A DNA stretch of 64,000 nt. Source: Symsagittifera roscoffensis. Its lineage: Eukaryota; Xenacoelomorpha; Acoela; Convolutidae. The notes under the pieces are model-generated. The model saw nothing but the letters and a program-made list of their open reading frames with translations, did not search any database and had not been told where the DNA came from. The stretch spans positions 6,725,954 through 6,789,953 of the forward strand of contig NC_087066.1 in the NCBI RefSeq assembly GCF_963678635.1. The letters are read 5' to 3'. Of the stretch, positions 48,826 to 60,275 are shown piece after piece. The stretch's first letter is position 1, and every line of letters begins with the position of its first letter. The position numbers and the translations under genes are program-made.

Positions 48826-49620
48826 GCAAACTGGAGGCCCGGTTCCCAGAGACTATTTATTGATTAATTACCAACCTTTAGCTGCTGTAATGCTCTGAAT
48901 GCCTCGAATTTTACTCGCAATCGTTTAATTGTTTCAGATCATGAGTAGATAGGGTCGAGATAAGGGTCAACCTAACTCTAATGGATCTAATATATAACTG
49001 TCACAAAAAGAATTAGAATTATGATTTGAAGCCTTGTTTTCACTATTAATCACATTGTCTCGGAATCCCAGAAGCAGCTTGTAAACTAATACCCTTTAAT
49101 TATTCACCCTAGTTGAGATCAAAATTTCCGATGGCCGGAGAGTTGGGCGGGAAGTCATGACACAGACGTCATGAGAGAGAAAACAGCTAATGAGAATGCG
49201 TAAAACCAAAAAAAAAACAGCGTTAAACTAAGAAAAGCCAAAAGCCAATTAAAAATAAATTGATCAAAAAACAGTGAAAACCCGAAAAAGAATAAGAACA
49301 AAAAAAATAAATCGACAATTTATAAATTGTTTCTGGTAGAGATTTACATCATTCCTAACCGAAAGATCAAAAGCATTGGTTGCTGGTTAGGTACCCTTTG
49401 AGTGGTGTCTGAGTATTTAAGCTTGTTAATGATAATTTGGCTGATGACCGGAGCTGACATAAAATAAGTGACAATAAATGAAAAATATTTATAAGCTTTG
49501 CATGACTTAGACTTGCAATTTGATATTCGCAATCGTTTCTCATCTGATTTTTTTCTATTGTTTGCCCAATCACGTTCGTTTGTTTTATTACAAATAAACT
49601 TTCCTTATGCTTGCAATTAT
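48826..49620. repeat. Long repeat, copy A
   Basis: Contains GGAGGCCCGGTTCCCAGAGA, TTTAGCTGCTGTAATGCTCT, ATGAGTAGATAGGGTCGAG, GGGTCAACCTAACTCTAATG, GATGGCCGGAG and a tail with ATTTACATCATTCCTAACCG and GGTACCCTTTGAGTGG. The same order is present at 49621-50120 and 50290-50700. Confidence 0.85.
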
Positions 49621-50120
49621 TCACTCGAAATCGTTTAACTGTTTCAGAGCATGAGTAGTTAGGGTCGAGGTAAGGGTCAACTTAACTCTAATGGATGTAA
49701 TATTTAACTGTCACAAAAAGAATTAGAATTATGAGTTGAAGCCTTGTTTTCACTATTAATCACATCATCTCGGAACCCCAGACGCAGCTTCTAAACTAAT
49801 ACCCTTTAACTATTCACCCTAGTTGAGATCAAAATTTCCGATGGCCGGAGAGATAGGCGGGAAGTCATGACACAGAAGTCATGAGAAAAAAAAACAGCTA
49901 ATGAGAATGCGTAAAACCAAAACAAAAAACAGTGTTAAACTAAGAAAAGCCAAAAGCCAATTTGAAATAAGCTGATCAAAAAACAGTGAAAACCCGAAAA
50001 AGAATAAGAACAAAAAAAATAAATTGACAATTTATAAAATGTTTCTGGTAGAGATTTACATCATTCCTAACCGAAAGATCAAAAACTTTGGTTGCTGGTT
50101 AGGTACCCTTTGAGTGGGAA
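49621..50120. repeat. Long repeat, copy B
   Basis: Starts at AATCGTTTAACTGTTTCAGA (near 49630), runs through the shared text to GGTACCCTTTGAGTGGGA, and is the copy closest to A. The first part of the unit is missing. Confidence 0.85.
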
Positions 50121-50289
50121 TTGGAGAGAATTGAAGATAAGAAGAAGAAGATACGTAATACGCAGACACTTAAAAATATTAGTCATGAGAGCAAGTGGAA
50201 CAGGAAGTTCCAGTGGATTACTCAGGAGAGATCCGAACTCTCACGAGCAGAGGAAAAAGGAATTAACAACGTTATTTTTGGGAGAATTG
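50121..50289 (+). other. Short open segment between repeat copies B and C
   Basis: This stretch is absent from copies A and B. In one frame it reads IEDKKKKIRNTQTLKNISHE then KWNRKFQWITQERSELSRAE, a basic, protein-like composition. Too short to assign; it may be the coding edge of the element that carries the repeat. Confidence 0.25.
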
Positions 50290-50700
50290 GAACTGGAGTC
50301 CCGGTTCGCAGAAACTGTTTATTAAACATTTACCACCTTTAGCTGCTGTATTGCTCTGAATGCCTCAAATTTCACTCAATATCGTTTAATTGTTTCAGAG
50401 CATGAGTAGTTAGGGTCGAGGAAAGGGTCAACCTATCTCTAATGGATCTAATATTTAATTGTCACAAAAAATGTTTTAGAAACCCTGTTTTTACTAATTA
50501 TCACATCATCTGTGGATCCCAGACGCAGCTTGTAAACTAGTACAATTTAATTGCTGAACCTAGTTGAGATCAAAAACTCGGTTGGCCGGAGGCTTAGGTG
50601 GGAAGTCATGAGACAGACTTCATGAGAGAGAAAAACAACTAATGAGAATGCGTAAAATCAAACAAAACCAGTTTATAGTTAAGAAAAAGCCAAAAACAGT
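50290..50700. repeat. Long repeat, copy C (3' truncated)
   Basis: Begins GGAGTCCCGGTTCGCAGAAA, matching the left end of copy A, and follows it to about 50700, after which similarity is lost. It is the most diverged of the three. Confidence 0.8.
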
Positions 50701-52039
50701 TTTTTTGTACCCGCCATTGGTTGCAATTCTCCGATTTAATAGTCTTAATTTCGATTTTTCGGTCTAAAGAGGGTATAGAAAAATCAATTAACGACTAAAA
50801 GTACGTTGTAACCCCTAGTATATATTATTTATCTCCCACACTAGACCAAAAAACCCAAATTTTTGTCGAAAAATACTAATTCTCAAAAATTTTGGGTTTT
50901 TGAGATAAAGCGATAAAAAACTATGTAGTAGGAGGTTGGTAATTAAAAGAAAATTTACAGCATTTTTTGCAACAACAAAAATTTTAAAACAACTCTCCGA
51001 GTAGCTCTGTAGATGAAGGTAGAGACTTTAATATCGGAAAAAGAAGGAATTGGAAAGTCCAAATTCAAAGGTTTTTGACCAAACTTTTGTTTCTAAACCC
51101 ATTTTTTTCCATCTTATTGCATTGTTTAAGTACTGTAACGAGTCACTGTACTCGTTGTAAGTATTTTCAAGCTCTTTCAACAAGAACTTGCGAAAAACGT
51201 TTTTGTAGATTTTTCAACAACTACTGAACCGATCCGAAAATTTTTGGTACCATATGTCGAAAATTATCTGATTCGTAACCGTTTTTAGATCAATAGATCT
51301 GGAGAAGATTTCTGTTTTGAAATTTGAAGAGCACGCAGGCTGGAAGAAATTTTCTTAAATTTTGAACTTTATCGTACAAGAAACGTTGACCGGTTCAACC
51401 AACCTTGCTTTAAGCAAATTGGATCACTATTGGATGCTTTGATTTCACGGAATTTGGCAAGCCCTTCGAAGTCACCCGGAGTTAGTTGAGCCCCTTAATA
51501 ATTTTTTTAAAAGGAAGTTTTTAGAAAATCCTTCGATGAAGTTAAAAAAAACACCCCTCTGGAGTAATTTAATTTGTTTCGAATCATTTTGATACCAGCC
51601 GAAGACCTCTTTGAGGCGAAAAAATGAATTTCAGAAAAATTTGAGGAACCCTCCGACGGAACCCGCCTGAGTGTGTTAAGCGGCTAATCAATACAGAGGC
51701 AAAACGTTGCTGATCGCTGACACCTATAGGGTGTGTTATTATATTATCGTTGGTTGTGTTTTTGTGTTTGTCGAGTATTGTGCCTAATAAACTTTTGGGT
51801 TATTACTATAAGCTAAGCATTTGAGAGGAATTGAAATTGTCTCTTCATTGGGCAGACCCGGTTTTTAGTCGTGAGCTGAATTGCATTCCTAAATCTTGTT
51901 TGGAAAAACTTGAGTATCGAAATACATTTATTTTTTTGAACTTTTGCACTGTCGTCAAAAACTTTTTTTGCTTCACTCATCTTAGGACATTGAACCCAAG
52001 AAATTATCAAGGGAAAAATCTAAGATACCTAGGATTAGC
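50701..52039. other. Spacer with a possible LTR-like segment
   Basis: From about 51672 to 51815 the sequence has features of a retrotransposon LTR: it starts TGTGTTAAGCGGC, contains a TATA-like TTATTATATTATC and a polyadenylation-like CCTAATAAACTTTTGGG. No second LTR, primer-binding site or polypurine tract was found, so this is only a suggestion. Confidence 0.25.
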
Positions 52040-53315
52040 ACGGGTAGTACGTGAAATTTAAGTCGAGAAGTAGCCAGTCGTCTGTGATCAGCATCTCTGG
52101 AGTTTTTCTTAATGACGCAACTAAGATCAACAATTTGCGAATTTTGTTGAAAAGAATTGCACGACAAAAAACTTAGGGAGCTTGAAAAAATCTGCAATGT
52201 CATTGACCAAAGAGGCGCCCATTACGGTTTTTACCTCCTGAAAAAATGCTTTAGCATGCCAAACTCCAATAAATTTTGCTTGCAAGCCCTAGTTTTTTGC
52301 AAACAGGTTTTTTGGAACACTACGAAAAAATACTACGAAACTTGTTATGCATGGTCATTGTTGGATGATAACCAAGGAAATGGATAATAAAGCAGTTTTT
52401 CTGGCAGCATGAGCTGGCTTGGTTGTTTCTTCCGCTCTTCTACTAGCTTTACCCACTTTCTTAGCCTCAGCAGTAGAAGCGAAGATTGCCTTCAGCGAAA
52501 ATATTCATTTGGAGTATGTGTATGGAACCTAAAATGATGCGCTTAAAAGGTGAAAAAATGGAATGACTCCAGAAAAGGAAACCAAAAAGGAGTGAACTGA
52601 GCTAATTTTTGACAGCGAATTTGCAGGCTTGGTTTTAAAACTCCAACCAATAACTGAACGTCATCCCGTGAAAATTCTAACTTTAAAACTATCGAAACAA
52701 CAACTCAGAATCCGAACAGGTTTTCAATTAGGCTCTAAAATTTGCGAAATGCATAAATGCGTATGCGGAAAAAATGTTACCGAAGATGGTTGGCATGGCC
52801 TTTCATGCCTCAAAAGTGCAGATATTCTGTTGGCACTCAAACATGAATGCCCTTATAAAGCAGAGCTCACCTTCTACTCTTTTTTCTTCTGTTTTACAGT
52901 CACGACACCTATGCAAGACCAATCAGAAGCTACCAGACGGAAAAGGTTTCGAACAAATTTTGTAATAAACTAATCATAAGTACTGAGGAATCCGAGGTAA
53001 GGCAGTTTTTTGTAATGAGAATCTGATCGGCAAGACTGAATGCAAAGGCCGCTTGTTTACTCTTCACAACATATGACAATGAAATACATGTATTACAATG
53101 AATTTTTATTTGTTCTCATGTTGATCTGCGTGTTCTTAGTGAAGAAAAGTAACCCCAATCGCGCAAAATTTTAAACACATCAACAGTTTCCACGTCGTTT
53201 TTATCTTTTAAGTATCCGAATGAAAAGTCCAGGGATTTTGACTGGAATATGGGATGCAGGGACTCCTGACTGTAACCTCGATTACAATGATACTCTGACC
53301 TTCTGATTACCTTCA
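52040..53315 (+). pseudogene. PHD/RT/endonuclease retroelement, decayed 3' fragment
   Basis: Homologous to 58790-60275. ELEKICNVIDQ (52180) matches ELEKISDVID in the better copy. LRIRTGFQLGSKICEMHKCV and CGKNVTEDGWHGLSCLKS (52690-52815) match its Cys/His motif. The noncoding tail near 53225-53315 (GGATTTTGACTGGAATATGG, GACTCCTGACTGTAACCTCG, GACCTTCTGATTACC) is shared with 60190-60275. The segment carrying the endonuclease Asp residues is largely deleted. It is a 5'-truncated copy, as expected for a non-LTR retrotransposon. Confidence 0.85.
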
Positions 53316-53539
53316 ATTCTGATTCAAACGACATTGGCTAAGTTATGAAAAAATCATTTGAAAGTCGTCAAATCCGATTGGTAATCTTTGAGTTTTATAA
53401 GTGTTACCAGCGATTAAAGCCCAGCAAGCGAGCTTAATTTAGAAGGATACGCCATGGAAATTAAGTATAATTCTTTCTTGAAGTTTTCTTAGCGCGATTT
53501 TTGGAAATAAAAAAAGCAATTATATTGTTCTTTAAAATT

Positions 53540-55400
53540 GGAGTAAAAATTTCAAATGTTTGTTCCAATTTTCAAAGAAAACAAAAAATTTTTGTGTGGG
53601 GTGGTCTTTTTTTTATCTAGTCAGCTTTCGGCTATCAAAGAAATAGGTCTTAACAACAAGTTTTTATATCGCATTGAATTTATTGACTCCCTGAATCAAA
53701 ATTTTATCTCCGATCGGAGAAGGATATTACCTCACTTCAACCAGGCATTCATTCAGCTTTGCAAAACAATTGCAAAGCTATCTTTACAATAGCAAGTAAA
53801 ATTCTCGCCCATGAAAACTTAACGTCGTAAACTCGTGTCGTCTGATACCTTTGGACAAAAACCCATGGTTAAGGTCTTTTGGTATCGGCGAGATTCTGAG
53901 ACAAGTAATTGGCAAATCCATGACTCAAGGTATAAAATCAGCTTTACAAACCTCGGAAAAAATCCAAAATTGCCTAGGCCTGAAATATGGGATCGAATTT
54001 TCTATCCACAGCTTGAGGAACTAGTTTGAGAAACCGGAAACGGACGTCATGCTAGTTATTGATGCAGTAAATGTCTTCAACATCCTCAAAAAATAACTTG
54101 CTCTAAAAAGTGTAGAAGTCCATTGTCCGCACTACAAAGACCTGCAAAAACCAAATTTCAACCAAAATTGGTACGCGGATGACGGAAGCGCTGCAGGTCA
54201 TCTTAAGAGTCTCCATGCCATACTGGACAAGCTGGATGTACAAGGAAAGGCTTTCAATGATCAACTCATAATAAAAGAAAACTGTCAAGATAGCGCCATA
54301 AATGTTTTTGAAGGAACAAATATTACAAAGGTAGATCATTTTAGAGTCTTTGGATCGTTCAATGGAAAACAATCAGCATGCGATAATTATATGTAAAGCG
54401 AAATTGAAAAGACAACAACCCTAACAAAAAACCAATCCAAAGTAGATAAAGCACCACCACAAATTATTCACTCCTGCTACACAAAGAGAGTTCAAAATAA
54501 ATTCTAACCAAAACATCTCTGGAAGCATTAAAAAAAATCAATGTAATTGAGAAGAACGTAAGACAGCAACTACTTCCTAGTATTAATGGTAAAAAACATA
54601 TAACTGACGAAGATCGCAGCCGTTTTGCACTACCACTGAGAAAGAAAGGATTAGACTTCCTCGGTAACACTCTGACTTTGCCAGCAACTTTGAGAGTTCA
54701 CGAGCCATTTGTGATCAGTTAGAATACAGTGATCCAGAAAAAGCTGAAATGGAACAGAATCTGATAGATGGAAACGTCAAGACTGAGATTTAGACCATCA
54801 CAAGGCTAAAATTATGAACAACTGCTCATCAGAAAAAAACTAATAATAAATCTAGCCACACAGAAAGGAGCATCGAAATGGGTAAGCGTGATACCCCTAT
54901 AAAGTAAAAATTTTTTCTCAACAAATCAGAGTTTAAAGCTGGTTTTACATTTTAGATATGGATAGAAACCACCAAACACTCCACACACATGCCCATGTGG
55001 ACAACTGTTCACACTGACTCACTCTCTTCAAAACCCTAAAAAGGGAAACACTCACCTAAGACTTTGAATGTTGTGAAACCTTTGCGACACTCCTGGACGA
55101 AGTATGCATTGATCTTGAAAAAGAGCTGAAACTTTAATCGTTGGAAGGCAGAACCTTTCTCGACAAAACAACCACAAATGGAGATGACGCTCGACTTGAC
55201 ATCAAGGCAAATGGACTTTAGGGAGGCCGATTCAGCCGAACCTTTTTCGCTGTAGGAATTTTCAACTCCAGTTCTAAATCCTGCCCTAAAACTATATCTG
55301 ACGCCTACAAATATCTTTTTGCCAATGTATTTATTTAGCGTTGGTATGGCCCTATCGTTGGCCAGTCAATAAGCAGAATGGTCTCAGAGCAGAATGGGTC
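53540..55400 (+). pseudogene. Second non-LTR-type retroelement relic (RT plus C-terminal nuclease region)
   Basis: Plus-strand segments in order are NWYADDGSAAGHLKSLHAIL (54166 onward, RT catalytic motif), LIIKENCQDSAINVFEGTNI, EKNVRQQLLPSINGKKHITD and RFALPLRKKGLDFLGNT near 54540-54670. Then come HTHAHVDNCS near 55000 and DDARLDIKANGL with GGRFSRTFF near 55183-55240, and finally SKSCPKTISDAYKY. I recall this order from a widespread invertebrate RT family whose C-terminus carries a Cys/His motif then D-D-A-R-L-D-I. That part is probably a restriction-like endonuclease, which is inference. Stops interrupt several segments. It differs from the element at 57.2 kb and begins just after the 3' end of the 52-kb fragment. 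Confidence 0.75.
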
Positions 55401-56744
55401 CAAGAGCAGAATAACAGAAAACTATCGACTTCTATAAGCTAATTGGTAATATATTATAAATAACAGCCAAGCAACGAACATTTCATGCATATTTTGAGCA
55501 ATTTAATCAAAAAAATTTCAAAAAATATATTAAAAAAACTTAAAGAAATTAGTCAGTTTATGCATGGTTCACTCGTTTTCTCAGTATTTTTTGTTGATTC
55601 TTATAATCGTTTTATCAATTAGCCCGTATAAAATAAAATAAGTCAATATTTTTTTGTTTTTCTGCTCATGGGTCCTGCAACATTCGCCCAGACATTACAC
55701 AGTGACGGAGCGTAGAAAAAGTACCTATTGACGACTGACGGGCGTCAGTTACCCTAATTCTACTCGTTTTTAACCATCTAGACCTAGCCAGACAGTTTTC
55801 TGTCCTATTTAGGGCTAAGAAAAAAGATACCAATTTTAGGCCATCAGTCAAACGACTTTTGATAACAACACAGCGAAGATAACAACACAGCTGAGTCTCG
55901 GATCCCCAGACTATGTGATTATCATTGCAAAAAAGGCTGGAAAACCATAATTTACTATGTTTTTAGAGACACTTGTATACTAAATTCATTGGAGATGGAT
56001 TGACTCATTCCTTTTCTAACTACTCATGCTTTGAAATAATATATAAAATCGGAGTTATGTAAATTATTCAGGGCATCACAGTAGTTAAAAATGTACGTTT
56101 AATAGTCTCACAGTTGAACTACAGTTCCAATTCCGTGTTCCTCCGAGGATAACGTCGTTATCTTACCGATTTCGTGGCACGGGAGGGTACGGATCCGCTC
56201 CGGATGTCCCACTGAACGTTCCTTTCTTCTGATCCGCTTCAGCTACGATAAGAGGCTTCGTTCTTTTTCTTTTTTCTTACGACTTTTCTCGTCACTTTAT
56301 TTCGGCGTGTGTCTTTTTCTTTTTGGGCAAATTGGCCGTTCTTACATTTCTGAGAAATATAATAGTTGCAATCGAAAATTTGAAAATTCAAAATTATAGA
56401 ATTTTCTTTAAGATTTCACTGTTAACGTCTTTGACGTCTCTTTTTGTTCTCGGAGGGTTCGACTGTGCCAACCCGGCGGAATGGCCCACCCATTCTGCAC
56501 TTGGATCATTCTGCTTACTGCTCCGCCTCCGGCCCTATCCAACCTGTGCACGGACCGTCGCATGATCGAACGGCCTATTTTAATTGAACATTTTTGTAAA
56601 ATTTCACACTTGATCTTCGATGTTGTCCTCAAATTTATAGATCAAAATTTATTCGAGACCAATTAAAGGGCAGTCGGAGCATTCAGGGTATTGCACACTC
56701 AGTCTTTTTTTGAGTTCAGTGGTTTTTTGTTCTAATGATTAACA
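55401..56744. other. Spacer; GC-richer from 56130 to 56580
   Basis: No gene recognised. The stretch 56130-56250 and 56440-56570 is clearly richer in G and C than average and open on both strands (56323-56565 plus, 56408-56632 minus) without known motifs. It could be a 5' untranslated part of the element at 57.2 kb or an older insertion. Confidence 0.35.
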
Positions 56745-56848
56745 TGTACCTAATTGGCTCCGTCCCACAAGAGCTCCGTCCCATTGGCTCCGTCCCATTG
56801 GCTCCGTACCTAATTGGCTCCGTCCCATTGGCTCCGTCCGCCTAATTG
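56745..56848. repeat. Tandem repeat of ATTGGCTCCGTCCC
   Basis: About six copies of a 14-16-base unit, ATTGGCTCCGTCCC with variants (ACAAGAGCTCCGTCCC, ATTGGCTCCGTACCTA). It lies about 350 bases upstream of the PHD-finger ORF. Subrepeats in 5' untranslated regions are common in non-LTR elements and can act as promoters; here that is inference. Confidence 0.85.
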
Positions 56849-57201
56849 TTGTGATAAACTTATTAAATAGATTTGTTATGTTTGATGTTTGTGCCTGTTT
56901 GTGGAGCGCCCTCTGAAGGATTTTAGAGACAGGTCTGTCAAGTGGCTTTCTGTGGGGAGGTGAAAAACTGGAACTGGCTTCAAGAGTCTGGTGGTGCACC
57001 GCTGGACCTACTGAGCTCGGGTGAGATTGTTCCTTGTTTTTGATTTTTATAATTCGATTTTAAAATTTAAATTATTTTAATTGTCTTTTATTTTTTTTAT
57101 TTGCTGATTTTTAAAATTCCCACTAACCGCTTATCATGGGTTAGTTCAGTCCCCTAAAGTCCAGTCAAAATCGTTTTTTTTTACCTTTATGCTGCGTCAA
57201 G

Positions 57202-57630
57202 ATGAGGAAAAACAACAAAGAGTGTACAAGCAAAGAAGGACTGATAAATTGGATTAGATGTGATTGTTGTTCTAGTTGGTATCATATCAGTTGTGTGAAT
57301 ATTTCTCTTAGCGACTCTAAGAAAACCCAATGGTTTCGGTGTCCTTTATGCGTTGATGTAAAATCTGTTAATAAAGCAACAATAGGTAATGATTTAGTGC
57401 TAGACAATTATGTTAATACAGCCATCTCAAATGTCCGAGTAATCAAGAGAGTACCAAAAGACTCGCGTGTTCCCTTGGCGGAAAGTCTGTCGGACAAAAT
57501 AAATGACATCGTCTACAATGTAGAAGATGTTACAAAATGGCTAATTTTTTTGACGTCGTTCTTGTTTTTTTTTGGAGCAACCGAAAAGAAGTGGACGCAA
57601 ACTGACCACAAGCATGAGCTCTTTGATTAA
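57202..57630 (+). CDS. PHD-type zinc finger ORF of the retroelement
   Basis: 142 codons. Residues about 22-53 form a PHD-like pattern: RCDCCSSWYHISCVNISLS then QWFRCPLCVD, that is C-x2-C, W-Y-H-x2-C and C-x2-C. Upstream cysteines (Cys9 onward) may complete the first half. PHD fingers bind histone tails or other chromatin marks; in a retroelement this could steer integration, which is inference. The frame ends in a hydrophobic tail created after a TTTTTTTT tract near 57563. The next frame starts at 57572, so a one-base change in that tract would join them. ATG at 57202 follows a plausible AAG context. Confidence 0.65.
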   Translation: MRKNNKECTSKEGLINWIRCDCCSSWYHISCVNISLSDSKKTQWFRCPLCVDVKSVNKATIGNDLVLDNYVNTAISNVRVIKRVPKDSRVPLAESLSDKINDIVYNVEDVTKWLIFLTSFLFFFGATEKKWTQTDHKHELFD

Positions 57631-58959
57631 TAAAAAAAATCGAGCAAATGACGTGTCACTTCCAAAACCCCATCCCCAAGTTTCAAGCCTGCCTCTGAGT
57701 GACCTCGAGCAGAGAATAAAGCTAATAAGTAGTAAGCTCGATGAAGGAAACGTAAAGGGAGGAATAGGGCTTGCTGCTTCGGATGACAAAATTGCTCCTT
57801 TTTCCACTGATAACTATCAAAAATTGTTGTCTAAGCACCCTCAGCGAGCCAAATTTGCAGCTCCAAATCTAGAAAAGTTGGATAGTTTTTTCGTAACCGA
57901 TTTTGACCTATACAAAGTGATAATGTCCTTTCCGAACGGATCAGCAGCACGTCCTGATAAAAAAGTTCCTCAAATTTTTAAAGATCTTGTTAGTAAGTCG
58001 AACGGCAGTGCAGGACTTATTTTTCTGAAATCGCTTACTAAGCTGATAAACCTCATTGGAGATGGAAAAATACCCAAACCCCTAAAACCTTTCTTTTTTG
58101 GCGCAAAGCTTATCGCCCTCATAAAGATAGACAGAGGGTTGAGACCGATTGCCATAGGCAACACGCTGAGACGTATCGCGTCTAAATGCGCTGGAAGCAA
58201 GGCCCTCTCCGAGCGACAAATATTTTTTAGAAACGTACAGGTAGCATGCAGTACCAAACGAGGATCAGAAATAGCTGCGCACTCGTTTCGAAACCTAATT
58301 GAACGCGACGACAACCCAAAATGTACTGTTCTTTTGAAACTAGATTTTAAGAATGCCTTTAACTCTCTAAATAGATAAACAATGCTGAATCATGTTTATT
58401 CATATCGCCCCGAATTGTATAATTACACCCAATGCGCGTATGGTAAACCTAGTTACCTTTTTTACGGAAGCTCTGTCATAATGTCAGAAGACGGAACTCA
58501 GCAAGGTGATCATGAAGCCCCATCCTTTTTGCGGAAACAATTCATACACTAGTCAAACAGTTGGAGTCGAAAATTAACATCTGGTATTTAGATGATGGGA
58601 ATTTAGCCGACGACTATAAGAAAGTACTCCGGGACCTTAAAAACATTCTGAAATCGGAACAAATTTATGACCTGAGCTTGGAAACTGAGAAGTGCGAACT
58701 TTGTTTTTTGGGACCGACTACTAGTACACAGTATAATTCAATTTTAACACAATTTCGAAAAATATGCCCCAAATTAAAAATAATAACAAAAGAAGAACTC
58801 CTCAATTTAGTATCTCCAATCGGCGAACTTTGCCGAAAAGAATTGCTCGACGAAAAAATTAAGGAGCTTGAAAAAATCTCGGATGTAATTGACAAACTAG
58901 ACACAGCATGCCAAAACTCCTATATATTTTTTGCGTACGAGCCCTTGTTTTTTGCTTAA
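57572..58959 (+). pseudogene. Reverse transcriptase region, interrupted
   Basis: The frame 57572-58378 carries LSDLEQRIKLISSKLDEGNV, RGLRPIAIGNTLRRIASKCA (finger/palm), STKRGSEIAAHSFRNLIE and VLLKLDFKNAFNSLNR (motif A with its Asp). A TAA at 58376 interrupts it, after which TMLNHVYSYRPELYNYTQCA and SEDGTQQGD (motif B region) continue in the same frame. A shift near 58525 leads to the frame with INIWYLDDGNLADDYKKVL (motif C, Y-L-D-D) and ETEKCELCFLGPT, ending at 58959. All RT catalytic aspartates are kept, so inactivation is recent compared with other elements here. Confidence 0.8.
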
Positions 58960-60127
58960 TAATTTTTTGGAACGCTACGACAAATTACGAATAAATTCGT
59001 TATGCAAGGACACTAACGTGAAAATGGATGATAACCAGTTTTTACAAGCAGTTCTCCCGGCAGCCAAAGGTGGCTTGGGCGTTTCTTCCGCTCGTCTACT
59101 CGCTTTACCCGCTTTCTTAGCCTCAGGAGTAGGAGCGAAAGATGCCTTGAGCGAAATCGTTGGTTTGGAGCATGTGGATGGAACCTAAGATGATGCACTT
59201 AAACGGTGGTTTGGATTTGGAAAAATTGAAATGGCTCCGGAAAATGAAAACCAAAAAAATTGGACGGAGCCAATTTTTGACAGCGAAATTGCAGACTTGG
59301 TTTTACGACTCGAACCAACGGACGTAAAAAATTTCAACGCGTTCCAAGATAGATTTGGCTCCCAATGGTTGAACGCCATCCCGTGCAAAAATTTAAGGTT
59401 AAAACTGTCAAACCAACAACTCAGAATTGCGATAGGGATTCGATTAGGCTCAAAAATATGCGAACGGCATAAATTCGTGTGCGGAAAATACGTTACCGAG
59501 GATGGTTGGCAAGGTTTGTCTTGCCTCAAAAGTGCAGAGAGTTTCTCTAGGCATTCAAACATGAATGCCCTTATAAAGCATAGTTTATCTTCTACACACA
59601 TTCCGTCTGTTTTAGAACCACGACACCTCTACAGGACCGATCAGAAGCGACCAGACGGTTTGACGCTCGTTCCATGGGCTGTTGGTAAGCAGCTATTGTG
59701 GGATGTAACGGTGGTAGACTCCTTAGCTCCTTGTAGGATTAATGCCGGGTCTGTTTGTAACCCTGGTACGGCTGCCGCTGAAGCGGAAGAGCGAAAAATT
59801 GACAAGTATAAAGATCTTGTAAATGAAGGATATCTTTTTCAAACGCTAGCTTTTGAATTTCAGGGCGCGGCCGGTACCAGCACTGAAATTTTATTGAGCA
59901 AGCTTTGTAAGAACCTAAGCATATGCACTGAGGAACCCAGAGCAGGCCGCTTTTCAAAACAGAGAACCTCCCTGGCAATACAGATTGCGAACGCTGCTTG
60001 CGTACTCGGAACAATAAATGACAAAATAACTTTCGACGAAATTTTTATTTGTAACATTTGTATATTATATTTTCTCGTGTCGAGTTGCGTGTTCTTATTG
60101 AAGAAACGTAACCCGCATCGATTTTAA
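58931..60127 (+). pseudogene. Retroelement C-terminus: thumb, Cys/His motif and restriction-like endonuclease
   Basis: Starts with MRTSPCFLLNNFLERYDKL, then VLPAAKGGLGVSSARLLALP. A TAA at 59186 interrupts, and the same frame continues as a 298-codon frame from 59231. That part has GIRLGSKICERHKFVCGKYV, DGWQGLSCLKSAES (C..CG..G.GLSC motif), then RTDQKRPDGLTLVPWAVGKQ and LLWDVTVVDS followed by AEAEERKIDKYKDLV. The RPDG Asp, the WDVTV Asp and the downstream Lys are those expected of a PD-(D/E)xK-type nuclease. The last ~30 residues form a hydrophobic tail with no counterpart I know. It follows the RT region by a frameshift near 58935. Confidence 0.8.
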
Positions 60128-60275
60128 TTGAAGAGGACTTAAACACTTGTCATCTTCTTTTATCATTATCACTTCCATATCTAGAAAATTCCAAGGATTT
60201 TGACTGGAATACGTGATGAAGGGACTCCTGACTGTAACCTCGGTTTCTATGATACTTTTGACCTTCTGATTACCC

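Larger units (their letters stand above)
56849..60275 (+). mobile_element. Non-LTR retroelement with PHD finger, RT and restriction-like endonuclease
   Basis: The most complete element in the window. It has a PHD-finger ORF (57202), RT region (57572-58959), a C-terminal region with Cys/His motif and RPDG...WDVTV (58931-60127), and a short 3' tail shared with the copy at 52040-53315. The right end is set by loss of that similarity after GACCTTCTGATTACC near 60275; the left end is unknown. It carries about five lesions. RPDG plus WDVTV is typical of restriction-like endonuclease retroelements (R2/NeSL-like superclade); the exact clade cannot be fixed by eye. Confidence 0.75.

Noticed and set aside
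53116-53334. 72-codon minus-strand ORF
   Set aside because: It is antisense to the conserved 3' tail of the PHD/RT element fragment.
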